Source of the DNA: Paracoccus subflavus
GTDB taxonomy: Bacteria; Pseudomonadota; Alphaproteobacteria; Rhodobacterales; Rhodobacteraceae
NCBI RefSeq assembly: GCF_004310345.1
Contig: NZ_SISK01000003.1
Location: forward strand, 124,001-188,000
DNA length: 64,000 nucleotides
Reading direction: 5' to 3'
The translations under genes and the position numbers were made by a program. This document shows, one piece after another, positions 37,829 through 48,341 of the stretch; within the stretch, counting starts at the first letter, position 1, and each line of letters starts with the position of its first letter. A model generated the notes under the pieces. That model was not told the DNA's origin and searched no databases. It saw nothing but the letters and a program-made list of their open reading frames with translations.

Positions 37829-37853
37829 CCAATTCCACCCGGAGCTGCGGGTG

Positions 37854-38897
37854 TCAATCCGACGGCGGCTGAACCCCGTCCGGGCTTTCTTCCATCGGCA
37901 CCAACGGCTCGTCCGGACCCGGTGTGCCGGTAGCGGTTCCCAGCGGCGGGGGCAGATCGCCCGGCACGGGGGCGACCGACTCGCTGTCAGGGACAGCTTC
38001 AAGAGACGCATCGCCGGTGTCGTCGGATGCCGGACCGCCGTCAGGGGCGGGCGGGTTGCCGGGGGACATGCGCCCGTGGCCCTGGCCGTGTCCGTAACCG
38101 GGATAGCCGTGACCGTGCCGCCGCCCCTGACCATCCCCCATCCGCCGGCAATCCCCGCCCGTCAGGGCGAACTGCATCTCGACCGTGGCGGTGGTCGCGA
38201 TCTCGCCCGCCGCGATCGGAACCGAGGCCGAATCCTCTGCCGCGCGTGCTTCCATCATCATCGGGCGCGGACCCTCGACCGAAGGCGTGTCGCGCAGGAC
38301 CAGCACCGGACCCAGGGTCAGACCGGCGGCCTCGGCCAGAACCTCGGCCTTGTGGCGGGCATCGGCGACGGCAGCGCGGCGGGCATCATCCTGGGCGCCG
38401 GCATCGTCGTCGCGCAGAAAGGCGATGCCATTGATCTCGTTGGCGCCTGCCGCGACGATCGTGTCCAGGATCTCGCCCAGACGGGGAACGTCGCGGACCC
38501 GGACCGTCACCATGTTGCTGGCCTGATAGCCCGTCACGGTGGGCGCGCGTCCTTCGCCGTAATCCATGACGGGGTTCAGGTTCAGACCCGAGGTCTGGAT
38601 GTCCCCCTGCTCGATTCCTGCGCCGGTCAGCGCCGCGATCACGGCGGCCTGCCGGGTCGAATTCTGGCGCATCGCCTCGGCCGCGCTGGCGGCCTGGGTG
38701 GTCACCCCCAACTGGATGGAGGCCATGTCGGGGGCCACGCGGGATTCGCCTGTGCCGGCCACGGTCAGGCGGGACATCCCGGGCGGGCAGAAGGGGCGGT
38801 CGTCCCCTTGGGGCTGGGCCATGGAAGGGCCGGCCAGGGCCAGCGCGGTCGAGGCCGCCAGGGCGATCCGTGCAATCCTGCGCGAAACCTGTGTCAT
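37854..38897 (-). CDS. SIMPL-domain (DUF541) exported protein with His/Gly-rich tail
   Basis: The protein has 347 residues. The signal peptide ends GPSMAQ (about residue 28). Residues about 42-245 form a SIMPL domain (LTVAGTGESRVAPDMASIQL, AASAAEAMRQN, ARHKAEVLAEAAGLTLG), a periplasmic or outer-membrane family linked to stress resistance, function unsettled. The last 100 residues are unlike the family: a GRRHGHGYPGYGHGQGHGRM stretch followed by an acidic, proline-rich tail. The His/Gly run could bind metal ions. Confidence 0.8.
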   Translation of the reverse strand: MTQVSRRIARIALAASTALALAGPSMAQPQGDDRPFCPPGMSRLTVAGTGESRVAPDMASIQLGVTTQAASAAEAMRQNSTRQAAVIAALTGAGIEQGDIQTSGLNLNPVMDYGEGRAPTVTGYQASNMVTVRVRDVPRLGEILDTIVAAGANEINGIAFLRDDDAGAQDDARRAAVADARHKAEVLAEAAGLTLGPVLVLRDTPSVEGPRPMMMEARAAEDSASVPIAAGEIATTATVEMQFALTGGDCRRMGDGQGRRHGHGYPGYGHGQGHGRMSPGNPPAPDGGPASDDTGDASLEAVPDSESVAPVPGDLPPPLGTATGTPGPDEPLVPMEESPDGVQPPSD

Positions 38898-39084
38898 GTC
38901 CGTTCATCCTTCGTTAACGCCTTCTGGCGCAGAACAGCAGGCACGGCGCGAAAGTTCAAAGGAAATGCGGTCACGGATTCGCCAGTTGCGCTTTCCACAG
39001 GGGGGGAACTGGGGTAAATCTGGACCAATCACCCAAATCGCGGCCCCAAAGAACACGCGATGGTCATCGAGCAGACAGTGAACC

Positions 39085-42000
39085 ATGAACAAACATATCG
39101 CGCCTCCTGACTTTGCCATGAGCTTCACGCCCGAGGCCGTGCTGCTTGAACAGCGCGACGGCCTGGACTGGCGACCCCTGGGCGAGGCCCGTTTCGCCGG
39201 GCGCGAGATGACCGAACGGCTGGCTGCGCTGCGCGCCCAGACGGGCACCCGGCCTGGGTCGCTGGATACCGTTCTGGTCATTCCCGACGACCAGATCCTG
39301 TACACCACGCTGACGGTTCCGGTGGGGGCCGACACGCCCACGGCCATCGCCCGCGCGCTGGAGGCCATGACCCCCTATGAGGCCGCCGACCTGGCCTTCG
39401 ACTGGTGCCCGTCCGAGAATGGCGACATCGAGACGCTGCGCGTCGCCGCCGTTGCCCGCCGCACCCTGGACGAGGCCGAGGATTTCGCCTGCGCACAGGG
39501 GTTTCGCCCTCAGGGTTTCGTGGCGCGCCCCCAGGACGGGCGATTCGACGGCCAGCCCGATTTCGGTCCCAGCCGGCTGGCCAGCGAACGCTTTGCCCGG
39601 ACCCCCTTCAGCGAACCCGACCTGACCCAGGCGCGCGTGACCGATCCCGCAGTTCCCGTGGTGGCCGATCCCGCGCCGCAGCCGAATCAGCCGTCACCGG
39701 CCCTCGCGGCGCCGATGGTGTCGCGAATCGTTCCGCATGTGGCGCCGGCCGTCGTCCCGGCGCAGGTCACGCCGCAGCCACAGCCCGTGGCGACGCCCTT
39801 GATCCAGACAGCCGAGGCTGCGCCCACCGTGCCGGGTGTCATCCGGCATGGCGATGCCCGGCAGGACGAGGCAAGGGGACCGGTTGCCCCGCGCGTCTTG
39901 CCGCCCCGCGCCCAGGCGGTCCATGACCGCGCCCGCCAGGCACGCGCCGACCGCGAGCGTGGCGGCGATGCGCCCAAGCCTGCCGTTGCGTCCTCGCTGC
40001 TGGCCGGGCTGCGCCGGCTGGACCCGGGACGTCTGCCCGTTTTGATGGGCGTGCTGGTCTTGGGACTGGCAATCGTCTGGATCGCTTTCGGCCAGCCTTC
40101 CGATACGCCGGATGCCGCGGCCGAGGTGGCGGCAATCGCACCCGAAACCGCTTCGGACACGGCGCCGCGGACCGGGACCGTTCCGGCCCCCGATACCCAG
40201 TCGCCTTCTGGCGCGGCTTCCCTTGGCGAGGACGCGCCGGTTCAGCCGGCCGCCGCGATACCGGCGCCTGCCCGGTCCGAACAGGCTTTGGAAGCGGCAG
40301 CCCCTGAGGCCGGGACCGTATCCGATCCCGCAGCAGCGCAATCCGCTGCCGTGCCGCAGACGACAGCGCCGCTGCCCGCGGCAGAGGCCACGGCCCAAAC
40401 GCCCCTTTCGCAGCCTGCACCACCGTCGGCTGCAACCGCCGAAGTTCCGGCCCCGGTGCCGGCCCCCACACCTCAGGCCTTGGCAACGGCGCCTGCCCCC
40501 ACCACCACGACGGCCCGCCCGGCACCCGATGCGCAGCCGGAACCGGACAGCGACGCGCTGAGCCAGGCCCTTGCCCAGGCCATGACCGTCCCGCAGGGGG
40601 CGGAACCGCAGGCCCCGGTCAGCAGCGCCGCAAGCGTCGCGGACGATGCGGCCGCGGCCTTTCCTCCGGCAACCCGCCGTCCCGCAGCGCCCGAGGCGGC
40701 ACCAGTCACTGGCGCGCCGCAGGCATCGCGATCCGCTGATCCTGCGGCGCCGGTCGCCAGCCCGGCGCCTGCTGGCGCGCGGCTTGCCAGTTCCGCCCGG
40801 CCGCCGCGTGTGGCCCCGGTGCGTGCGGCCCCCCCGGCCCAGACGGATGCTCGGCCGACGGTTCCCGCCAATCCCCAACCCCCGACCCCCCGCCAGACGG
40901 CTACCCCCCAGACGGCCGCCCCCCAGACAGCCACACCGGCGGCCGACGTTCCTGCCATAGCTGCCTCGCGCCCGCCCCGTCCCCCGGCAAGCCGCCCGGA
41001 TACCGCAAGCCAGCCAGCCCTGCCCCCTGCGCCTGCTGCCGCGCCCCAGCGCGCGTCGTCACCGGCAAGCGACGCGCCTCGGCCGCCCTCGCGTCCAGAG
41101 CGGCTGGGCCTGATCGAGGAGGGCAGCCGTGCCGAGGATCGCGATCTGGTCCAACTGACCCAGGCCGAACGGCGGACCCTGATCGAACTGCTGCGCGATC
41201 TGCGCACCGCCCAGTCGGGCAATCCGGGGCTGACCCGGACAGAACGCGATGCCGTTGTGCGGCTGGCCGAGGCGCGGCCCCTCCGCAAGCCTGTTTCGGT
41301 GGGCGGACCCTCTCAGCGGGCGGTGCAGGACGCCGTGGCCGCGGCGGCCGCCGGATCAGAGCAACCGGCATCGCGCAGTTCGGCGCTGCGCGCCTCGACC
41401 GCGGGGCTGGATCAGTCGGCCCGCCCCTCGGCCCGGCCCGCCGGGGCGCGGACGGTTGCGCGCGGCGATCCCGGACCAGGCCCCGGTCCGGGCAATGCCA
41501 GCCTGTCGGGCGCCGCCATCGACCAGGCAGTCGCCGCAGCCATATCCGAGAATGAATCCCTGCCAGGCGCCGTCGCATTGACGGCGCTTCGTTCATCTGC
41601 ACTGCCGCCACGCCGGGCTGCCGGGGCTGCCGTCGATGCGGCCGCAGCTATTGCCACAGCCGTTGCAGCCGCCCCCCTTGCCCCGACATCCGAGGATCTG
41701 CGCGCCGCGGCCCAGGCCCAGAACGAGGAAGCGGCGCTTGCCGAACAGCGTCGCCAGGACGCCGAACTGCAAGCCCAGGCCGAGGCCCGCGCCCGCGCCC
41801 GCGCCGCCCAGGACGCCCAGGCCGAGTCGCAGGCCCGGGCCCAAGCCGAAGCCCGCGCCCGCGCTCAGGCCGAGGCCGAGGCCCGCGCCGCCGCCGCCCG
41901 CCAGCAGCGCTATGCCCCGCCCGAGGCCGAGAACGAACCCGAGGTTGCGGCCGCCATTCCCGACGGCCGCACCCCCACCACGGCGGGCAATGCCGCCACC

Positions 42001-42219
42001 GTCAAGGACGGCATCCGCATCAACCGGACCCAGATCATCGGCACCATCGGCGCGGGCAAGGCCAGCCGCGCGCTTGTGCGCCTGTCGAACGGACGGGTGC
42101 TGACCCTGCGGCTGGGCGACAGGATCAACGGCGGCACGATCACCGACATCGGCGACAGCCGGATCACCTTTGTCAAGGGCGGCCAGGCACAGGCGCTGTC
42201 GGTGCTGGGCGGGCAATAG
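39085..42219 (+). CDS. Large Ala/Pro-rich membrane protein with PilM/GspL-like and PilP/GspC-like ends
   Basis: The protein has 1044 residues. The N-terminal 150 residues (VLVIPDDQILYTTLTVPVGA, AIARALEAMTPYEAADLAFD) resemble the actin-like cytoplasmic part of PilM/GspL. One membrane helix lies near 318-338 (PVLMGVLVLGLAIVWIAFGQ). A very long periplasmic Ala/Pro/Thr-rich region follows, then an (A/Q/R/E)-rich coiled coil (about 880-955). The C-terminal 75 residues (TQIIGTIGAGKASRALVRLS, then GRVLTLRLGDRINGGTITDI) look like a PilP/GspC periplasmic domain. No other secretion or pilus genes are nearby. Assignment is by pattern only. Confidence 0.65.
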   Translation: MNKHIAPPDFAMSFTPEAVLLEQRDGLDWRPLGEARFAGREMTERLAALRAQTGTRPGSLDTVLVIPDDQILYTTLTVPVGADTPTAIARALEAMTPYEAADLAFDWCPSENGDIETLRVAAVARRTLDEAEDFACAQGFRPQGFVARPQDGRFDGQPDFGPSRLASERFARTPFSEPDLTQARVTDPAVPVVADPAPQPNQPSPALAAPMVSRIVPHVAPAVVPAQVTPQPQPVATPLIQTAEAAPTVPGVIRHGDARQDEARGPVAPRVLPPRAQAVHDRARQARADRERGGDAPKPAVASSLLAGLRRLDPGRLPVLMGVLVLGLAIVWIAFGQPSDTPDAAAEVAAIAPETASDTAPRTGTVPAPDTQSPSGAASLGEDAPVQPAAAIPAPARSEQALEAAAPEAGTVSDPAAAQSAAVPQTTAPLPAAEATAQTPLSQPAPPSAATAEVPAPVPAPTPQALATAPAPTTTTARPAPDAQPEPDSDALSQALAQAMTVPQGAEPQAPVSSAASVADDAAAAFPPATRRPAAPEAAPVTGAPQASRSADPAAPVASPAPAGARLASSARPPRVAPVRAAPPAQTDARPTVPANPQPPTPRQTATPQTAAPQTATPAADVPAIAASRPPRPPASRPDTASQPALPPAPAAAPQRASSPASDAPRPPSRPERLGLIEEGSRAEDRDLVQLTQAERRTLIELLRDLRTAQSGNPGLTRTERDAVVRLAEARPLRKPVSVGGPSQRAVQDAVAAAAAGSEQPASRSSALRASTAGLDQSARPSARPAGARTVARGDPGPGPGPGNASLSGAAIDQAVAAAISENESLPGAVALTALRSSALPPRRAAGAAVDAAAAIATAVAAAPLAPTSEDLRAAAQAQNEEAALAEQRRQDAELQAQAEARARARAAQDAQAESQARAQAEARARAQAEAEARAAAARQQRYAPPEAENEPEVAAAIPDGRTPTTAGNAATVKDGIRINRTQIIGTIGAGKASRALVRLSNGRVLTLRLGDRINGGTITDIGDSRITFVKGGQAQALSVLGGQ

Positions 42220-42240
42220 TGTCAGCCGTCCAAGGTGCGC

Positions 42241-43248
42241 CTAGCCGTCCAGCCGGGCAATGGTCCAGCCGTCGCGCTCCAGCAGGCGCAGCACGCCCTG
42301 TTCCCCCGGCAGGTGCAGCGCGCCAAAGCCGACGACGATGCCCCGGTCCTGTCGGGCCGCCTCGCGGGCGCCATCCGTCAGGGGGGCGATCCAGGCCCGG
42401 TTGCGTGTCTCCATCAGCCGGTCCTGCGCCAGATCCATCTGCGCATCCACCTGTTCGCGGCTCAGCCCCGAATTGCGATACGCGTCGAAGCGGCCGAATT
42501 CCCATATCGCCCACACATCGCCCGCGAAATAGGCGTCGGTCAGCGTCACGGCGTAATCGTCGGCATGGGCAGCGGTGGGCAGGGCTGCGCGGATCATCTC
42601 GATCTCCTGTCCGGGCGTCAGGTCGCGAAACAGGGTGAACACCGTGTCCCAAGGCTCCAGCGCCCGCACCGGGATATCCAGATCCGTCGCCAGGGCGACG
42701 ATCTGACGATCCAGTCCCTGTGCGCCGTCCCCGGCCATCTGCCGCATCATGCAGGGGCTGATGCCCAGCATCATCGCGACATACCAGGGCCGCAGTTTGG
42801 CCGTCGCGACGGCCGGCAGTCCCCTGTCGGCCATGGCCTTGGACAGCAGCGACCAGTCGCGGTCGCTCAGACGCTCTGGCAGGGTCGGCCCGGTGGGATC
42901 GACCATCAGCGTCGGGTCGGCTGCCAGGGCCTCGGTCAGGCGGCGCTCCTCCTCGGGGCCGGCCTCGACGAACAGCGCGGCGGCGTCCGCCAGAAACGGC
43001 TCTAGCCGGGACAGCATCGCGTCATGGCGGGGATCGTCGAAATGGTAGGTGCCCACCAGGATCATGCGTTGCCCACCCTTGCTGGCCTGCCACAGCAGCC
43101 CCTGGCCGAAAGGAGTCTCGGCAACCGCCGCGTCGATCTGGGCCCGCTGGACAGGCGACAGGGCAGCCAGCAGGTTCGTGCCGACACAGCCAGACGCCTC
43201 GGCCGCAAATCCCCAAACCGCAAGCATCCCCGCCAGAAACAATCGCAT
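42241..43248 (-). CDS. TraB/GumN-family exported protein
   Basis: The start at ATG 43248 (MRLFLAGMLAVWGFAAEASG) gives a 335-residue protein with a signal peptide; the frame extends upstream without a signal. The two family GH motifs are present: ILVGTYHFDDPRH near residue 62 and GFGALHLPGEQGVLRLLERD near the C-terminus. An acidic FVEAGPEEER follows the first. TraB/GumN proteins are metallopeptidase-like (Tiki-type fold); bacterial roles are unclear. It is divergent from groESL. Confidence 0.85.
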   Translation of the reverse strand: MRLFLAGMLAVWGFAAEASGCVGTNLLAALSPVQRAQIDAAVAETPFGQGLLWQASKGGQRMILVGTYHFDDPRHDAMLSRLEPFLADAAALFVEAGPEEERRLTEALAADPTLMVDPTGPTLPERLSDRDWSLLSKAMADRGLPAVATAKLRPWYVAMMLGISPCMMRQMAGDGAQGLDRQIVALATDLDIPVRALEPWDTVFTLFRDLTPGQEIEMIRAALPTAAHADDYAVTLTDAYFAGDVWAIWEFGRFDAYRNSGLSREQVDAQMDLAQDRLMETRNRAWIAPLTDGAREAARQDRGIVVGFGALHLPGEQGVLRLLERDGWTIARLDG

Positions 43249-43337
43249 CGTCACGCCTTCCTGTGTCGTCCATCGCAGGCTGGCACAATGGCAGGGGTCT
43301 GGCCAGCCGAACGACCGAACTTTCCGTGACAGCGACG

Positions 43338-43366
43338 TTGACAGCCCCGCGGCCATGGCCTAGATC
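43338..43366 (+). promoter_or_regulatory. Candidate vegetative promoter of groESL
   Basis: TTGACA (43338-43343, consensus -35) and TAGATC (43361-43366) are 17 bp apart. The CIRCE operator begins eight bases after the -10 box, so HrcA bound there would cover the transcription start. Confidence 0.6.
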
Positions 43367-43373
43367 ACCGCCA

Positions 43374-43400
43374 TTGGCACTCGATCAAGGTGAGTGCCAA
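43374..43400 (+). promoter_or_regulatory. CIRCE element (HrcA operator) upstream of groES
   Basis: TTGGCACTC (43374-43382), a 9-base spacer and GAGTGCCAA (43392-43400) form the perfect inverted repeat of CIRCE, differing from the TTAGCACTC consensus by one base in each arm. HrcA represses chaperonin genes through this site in alphaproteobacteria. hrcA itself is not in the window. Confidence 0.95.
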
Positions 43401-43439
43401 CACTGCAACACTGCAACCTGAAACACGGAGTGTTCACCC

Positions 43440-43727
43440 ATGGCATTCAAACCGCTGCATGACCGCGTTCTGGTCCGCCGCGTCCAATCGGACGAAAAGA
43501 CCAAAGGCGGCCTGATCATCCCCGACAGCGCCAAGGAAAAGCCCGCCGAAGGCGAGATCATCTCGGTCGGCGAAGGCGCGCGCAAGGATTCGGGCGAACT
43601 GATCGCGCCGTCGGTCAAGGCGGGCGACCGCGTGCTGTTCGGCAAATGGTCGGGCACCGAAGTCACGATCGACGGCGAAGAGCTGCTGATCATGAAGGAA
43701 AGCGACATTCTGGGCGTCATCGCCTGA
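43440..43727 (+). CDS. groES: Co-chaperonin GroES
   Basis: The protein has 95 residues and is the heptameric lid of the GroEL folding chamber in the cytoplasm. It starts [20 protein letters not shown] and contains the mobile loop [19 protein letters not shown] and the C-terminal [13 protein letters not shown], all typical. It lies 39 bases after the CIRCE element and 35 bases before groEL, with which it is co-transcribed. Confidence 0.98.
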   Translation: MAFKPLHDRVLVRRVQSDEKTKGGLIIPDSAKEKPAEGEIISVGEGARKDSGELIAPSVKAGDRVLFGKWSGTEVTIDGEELLIMKESDILGVIA

Positions 43728-43747
43728 TCCGCATCCTTCACCCATAA

Positions 43748-45400
<1,653 letters not shown>

Positions 45401-45428
45401 TCATCCCCGGCCCTGCCAGCCGGACCGG

Positions 45429-45455
45429 AAAGGGCGCCTTTAGGCGCCCTTTTCC
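45429..45455 (+). terminator. Intrinsic terminator of groESL
   Basis: AAAGGGCGCC (45429-45438), loop TTTA and GGCGCCCTTT (45443-45452) form a perfect 10-bp stem ending in T residues, 28 bases after the groEL stop. Confidence 0.92.
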
Positions 45456-45500
45456 ATATGATGTGATTAAAAGGCTATTTACCAGTTAGCCCAACTTTTC

Positions 45501-45529
45501 TTGAGAAATGCGGATTAGCTGGGTATCTT
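45501..45529 (+). promoter_or_regulatory. Candidate sigma-70 promoter of the AT-rich island gene
   Basis: TTGAGA (45501-45506) and TATCTT (45524-45529) are 17 bp apart, about 30 bp before the ATG at 45559. This is one of the closest consensus-like pairs I noticed in the window and would let the gene be read independently of groESL. Confidence 0.5.
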
Positions 45530-45558
45530 GAGGTCTATCGCTTTGACCGAGACAGTTA

Positions 45559-46290
45559 ATGACGGAAGACCATTTCACCATACGCCGCCGACTCAGAGAA
45601 GCTCGTGCTGCCGTGCGCAACAACAAAGTATTACGTTCGCCAGCCAAACAAGCCGACCCTCTTTTTAGCTTTTTTGAGGATCTAGCTCTCGCCTTTGAGG
45701 TTCGTGACGTCGAGGAGGATGAAGTGTTTCATCACGTCATCCGGTGCATGGCATCTGTCGCGAGGCATTACGCTGAAGACGCTTACCAACCCTATGGGCT
45801 GACGAACCCTTTCAAACCCGCAATGCTTCCACCACCACAGCCGACACAGGAAAGCAAGCGTAGCTTCATTTGGCCTGTCATAAATCCAAATCCCCCGAAA
45901 GGTGCCATCGGTCCGGGGGGAATTATCTTTGATCACAAGTATTCCGCACTAAAGATGTTTGGCTACACTGTCGGAACCACAAAAGGCTGGGATCTTGACA
46001 AGCGCAAACATTTCTTAAGCGATTTTATAGAGCTGGAACTGCCCACTATCGTCGAGAAGACTTTCGGTATCAGTTACGGCGCGCCATCGACGATGCAGCG
46101 TCTTTTGAAGGTCGCAAATGTCATCGCCAGCAACGCCAACCTCAAAGCGCGCCACGACGCACATTTGTACCGGCGTGCGATTCGAGACTGGCAGGATGAT
46201 CTGAATTTTCTCAAAGGCCGATATTACGACGACAAGCACCGAATCGTTTTGGCATGGCCCAAACTTGAAGGACGAGATAGCGCTGCCTGA
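45559..46290 (+). CDS. AT-rich orphan gene after groEL, unknown function
   Basis: The product has 243 residues, is soluble, and has no signal peptide or helix for membranes. The N-terminus is basic (TIRRRLREARAAVRNNK). The middle has FFEDLALAFEVRDVEEDEVF and a Pro-rich stretch (PPPQPTQESKRSFIWPVINP). The C-terminus has RRAIRDWQDDLNFLKGRYYD. Base composition and codons (ATT, AAA, GAT, ACA) are unlike groEL and ppx. It has its own promoter and a hairpin after it, as a self-contained cassette would. I do not recognise the family; nothing links it to a known toxin, nuclease or phage function. Confidence 0.7.
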   Translation: MTEDHFTIRRRLREARAAVRNNKVLRSPAKQADPLFSFFEDLALAFEVRDVEEDEVFHHVIRCMASVARHYAEDAYQPYGLTNPFKPAMLPPPQPTQESKRSFIWPVINPNPPKGAIGPGGIIFDHKYSALKMFGYTVGTTKGWDLDKRKHFLSDFIELELPTIVEKTFGISYGAPSTMQRLLKVANVIASNANLKARHDAHLYRRAIRDWQDDLNFLKGRYYDDKHRIVLAWPKLEGRDSAA

Positions 46291-46341
46291 TCCTAACGCT
46301 GGCTTTGTCAAAGTAATATAATTGCCTTGCCTTGTGACACG

Positions 46342-46368
46342 AAAAGGTATCCCAAAGGAGACCTTTTT
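46342..46368 (+). terminator. Terminator-like hairpin after the AT-rich gene
   Basis: AAAAGGT (46342-46348) pairs with ACCTTTT (46361-46367) across a 12-base loop, and the descending arm ends in five T residues. It lies 50 bp after the stop. Confidence 0.5.
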
Positions 46369-46458
46369 GTTTGGCACACATTCACTGCGCGTGAGGTGCT
46401 AACCTTATGTTGAGGATATTGATCTAACTGATGCTCAACGTGCCATAAGGGAATCTCC

Positions 46459-46743
46459 ATGATTCGTATCGTCGTAGGTCTGATCCTGGCTATCCTTTGT
46501 ATGGCCGGTCCGTCCCAGGCGTGCGGCCCCAATGCTAGCAGCACCTTTTGCGCTGATGGCTGGGTGGCGCAGCCAGTGAGCCGGACACGTGCCCAGGACG
46601 AACGCCCTGCATCCGAACAGGCCGAGGACTGGACCGACGATGGCACTGGGCCTGATCCATCCTTTAGCGGCGGCGGCGGCATCTATGTCGAAGGGGCCGT
46701 TACGATCGGTGAGGCGCCCGTCCCCGTCGAGGAACCATTGTGA
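46459..46743 (+). CDS. Small exported acidic protein, unknown
   Basis: The protein has 94 residues behind AAGGGA. The signal peptide ends near PSQA, with the mature chain starting CGPNASSTFC; the cysteine follows a non-canonical lipobox, so a lipoprotein is only possible. The mature part is short, acidic, Gly/Ser/Pro-rich (SFSGGGGIYVEGAVTIGEAP) and probably disordered, with two cysteines close together. Composition returns to GC-rich here. It ends convergent with ppx, 12 bases away. Confidence 0.55.
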   Translation: MIRIVVGLILAILCMAGPSQACGPNASSTFCADGWVAQPVSRTRAQDERPASEQAEDWTDDGTGPDPSFSGGGGIYVEGAVTIGEAPVPVEEPL

Positions 46744-46755
46744 CGGCAGGGCAAA

Positions 46756-48285
46756 TCACGCGTCGATCGTGCCCTCGACCCCCAAGGCAGTGCAAAGCGC
46801 CTTGAACCGCGATTCAGCCACCTCGCCCATCAGCTTGCGGCCGGTGGGGGTCAGCTTCAGGCGCAACTGCTTTTTGTCCAGGATCAGCCTGCCTGCCTCG
46901 GACGGATCGTCCAGCGTGAACATGGCCCCGAAACGCATGGCCTTGCCCAGAACCTCGGCGTCGTTGATCTCGGCCTCGGACAGCAGCCTGAACAAGGGGG
47001 CCATCGGGGAATTGGCCCGGCTGTTCTTGTAGCGGTGCAGCAGGGCAAGGCCCAGGAACACCCGTTCGGGATGCGACAGCGCGGCCATGTTGGCGCGGGT
47101 CACGTTGTCGAAGCAGGCATCGGCGCGATAGTCGGGATGGGCGCGCCAACTGGTATCGTGCAACAGACAGGCGGCGCGGATCAGGCGGTCGCGTTCGGGG
47201 GGAGCATCGGCAAAGACCGGGTGCAGGAACTGATACAGCTTCTTGCCCGACCCCGGCATCCGGGCCATCTGGCGTTCGGTGAACCGCGCGGCCTCGATCA
47301 GCGGATCGCGCTTGCGGAGGCTTTCGGACATCTGTTCATACAGCAGCCCTTCGCGGATGCCATAGCTGGACACGGCCAGTTCGGCGGGCGCAAAGGTTTC
47401 GACCAACTGGGACAGAACCTGCGAGGCCAGCGGCACCAGTTCCATCCGGGATGACGAGATGTCCACCTGCCCGCGCAGGTCGTTCAGATCGCCCGCGGCG
47501 ATCCAGGCCACGGTCTCGGACACGGCCTGCGGCGTCATGCGGTATTCATGCAGGACCGTCATGGGATATGAGACACGCTCCATGTCCAGACGGGCGATGG
47601 CGCGCCACGATCCGCCGACCAGATAGATGCGCTCGTGATGGGTGCCCATGACCTTGGCCAGCCCGGCCATGACCTTCTTGATGTGCTTGCGCAATCCGTC
47701 CTTGCCGCCGGATATCTGCTGCAACCGGAACGGCCCCAGTTGCGACGACACCCGCCTGCCGATCTGACCATCCGCGACCTCGGCCAGTTCCATCGAGTTG
47801 CCGCCGATGTCGCAGACCAGTCCCCTCGCATCGGGCCACCCCAGAAGCACCCCCTGGGCCGACAGGCGCGCCTCTTCCTCGCCGTCGATGACATGCATGT
47901 GGATGCCGGTTTCGCGTTCGACGCGGGCCTGAAAGGCGGGGCCGTCCTCGGCCTCGCGCACGGCGGCGGTGGCCACGCAGGTCAGAGGCTCGATCCCCAT
48001 GCCCTTGGCCAGGGTGGAAAACCGCTGCAAGGCCGCAAAGCCCCGCTCTACCCCTTCGGGGTTCAGGCGTCCGGTCTGGGCCATGCGGGCGCCAAGCCCG
48101 GCCATGACCTTTTCGTTGTAGAAATAGGCGGGGGATCGCGCCGCGCCATCGAACACCACCATCCGGATCGAGTTCGAGCCGACATCAACCACGCCCACGC
48201 GCGACAGGGCCCGTTTCGGCAGCTTGTCGAACGTCTTGCCGAAAGGCTCGACCTTCTGGCCGGTCGTGGTGCGCAGGCCGTTCAT
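46756..48285 (-). CDS. ppx: Ppx/GppA-type exopolyphosphatase
   Basis: The protein has 509 residues from ATG 48285 (MNGLRTTTGQK). It hydrolyses terminal phosphates of polyphosphate or pppGpp. The ASKHA-fold phosphate motifs are VVDVGSNSIRMVVFDGAAR and LVCDIGGNSMELAEV, and the middle has CVATAAVREAEDGPAF. The C-terminal third (LLHDTSWRAHPDYRADACFD) is an HD-like helical domain typical of longer Ppx. It follows ppk, 56 bases apart, so polyphosphate synthesis and breakdown share an operon. Confidence 0.93.
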   Translation of the reverse strand: MNGLRTTTGQKVEPFGKTFDKLPKRALSRVGVVDVGSNSIRMVVFDGAARSPAYFYNEKVMAGLGARMAQTGRLNPEGVERGFAALQRFSTLAKGMGIEPLTCVATAAVREAEDGPAFQARVERETGIHMHVIDGEEEARLSAQGVLLGWPDARGLVCDIGGNSMELAEVADGQIGRRVSSQLGPFRLQQISGGKDGLRKHIKKVMAGLAKVMGTHHERIYLVGGSWRAIARLDMERVSYPMTVLHEYRMTPQAVSETVAWIAAGDLNDLRGQVDISSSRMELVPLASQVLSQLVETFAPAELAVSSYGIREGLLYEQMSESLRKRDPLIEAARFTERQMARMPGSGKKLYQFLHPVFADAPPERDRLIRAACLLHDTSWRAHPDYRADACFDNVTRANMAALSHPERVFLGLALLHRYKNSRANSPMAPLFRLLSEAEINDAEVLGKAMRFGAMFTLDDPSEAGRLILDKKQLRLKLTPTGRKLMGEVAESRFKALCTALGVEGTIDA

Positions 48286-48341
48286 CGCCGCCCCCTGTGC
48301 TGCCCTGTCGCCGCCGTTAATGAACCGCCCTGACGGACAGG

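Noticed and set aside
39694..40878. Long Gly/Arg/Cys-rich minus-strand frame inside the 1044-residue gene
   Set aside because: Shadow of the Ala/Pro-rich coding sequence; composition is a direct complement effect.
40100..41100. Pro/Ala/Thr repeats resembling a tandem DNA repeat
   Set aside because: Units such as QTA and PAP vary in length and codons; this is a low-complexity protein region, not a DNA repeat array.
43374..43400. CIRCE as a novel operator
   Set aside because: It is the well-known HrcA site, correct in arms and spacer, and expected before groESL.
45934..45942. Additional GATCAC site in the AT-rich gene
   Set aside because: TTTGATCAC is a half match only, lies inside a coding region and has no partner 21 bp away.
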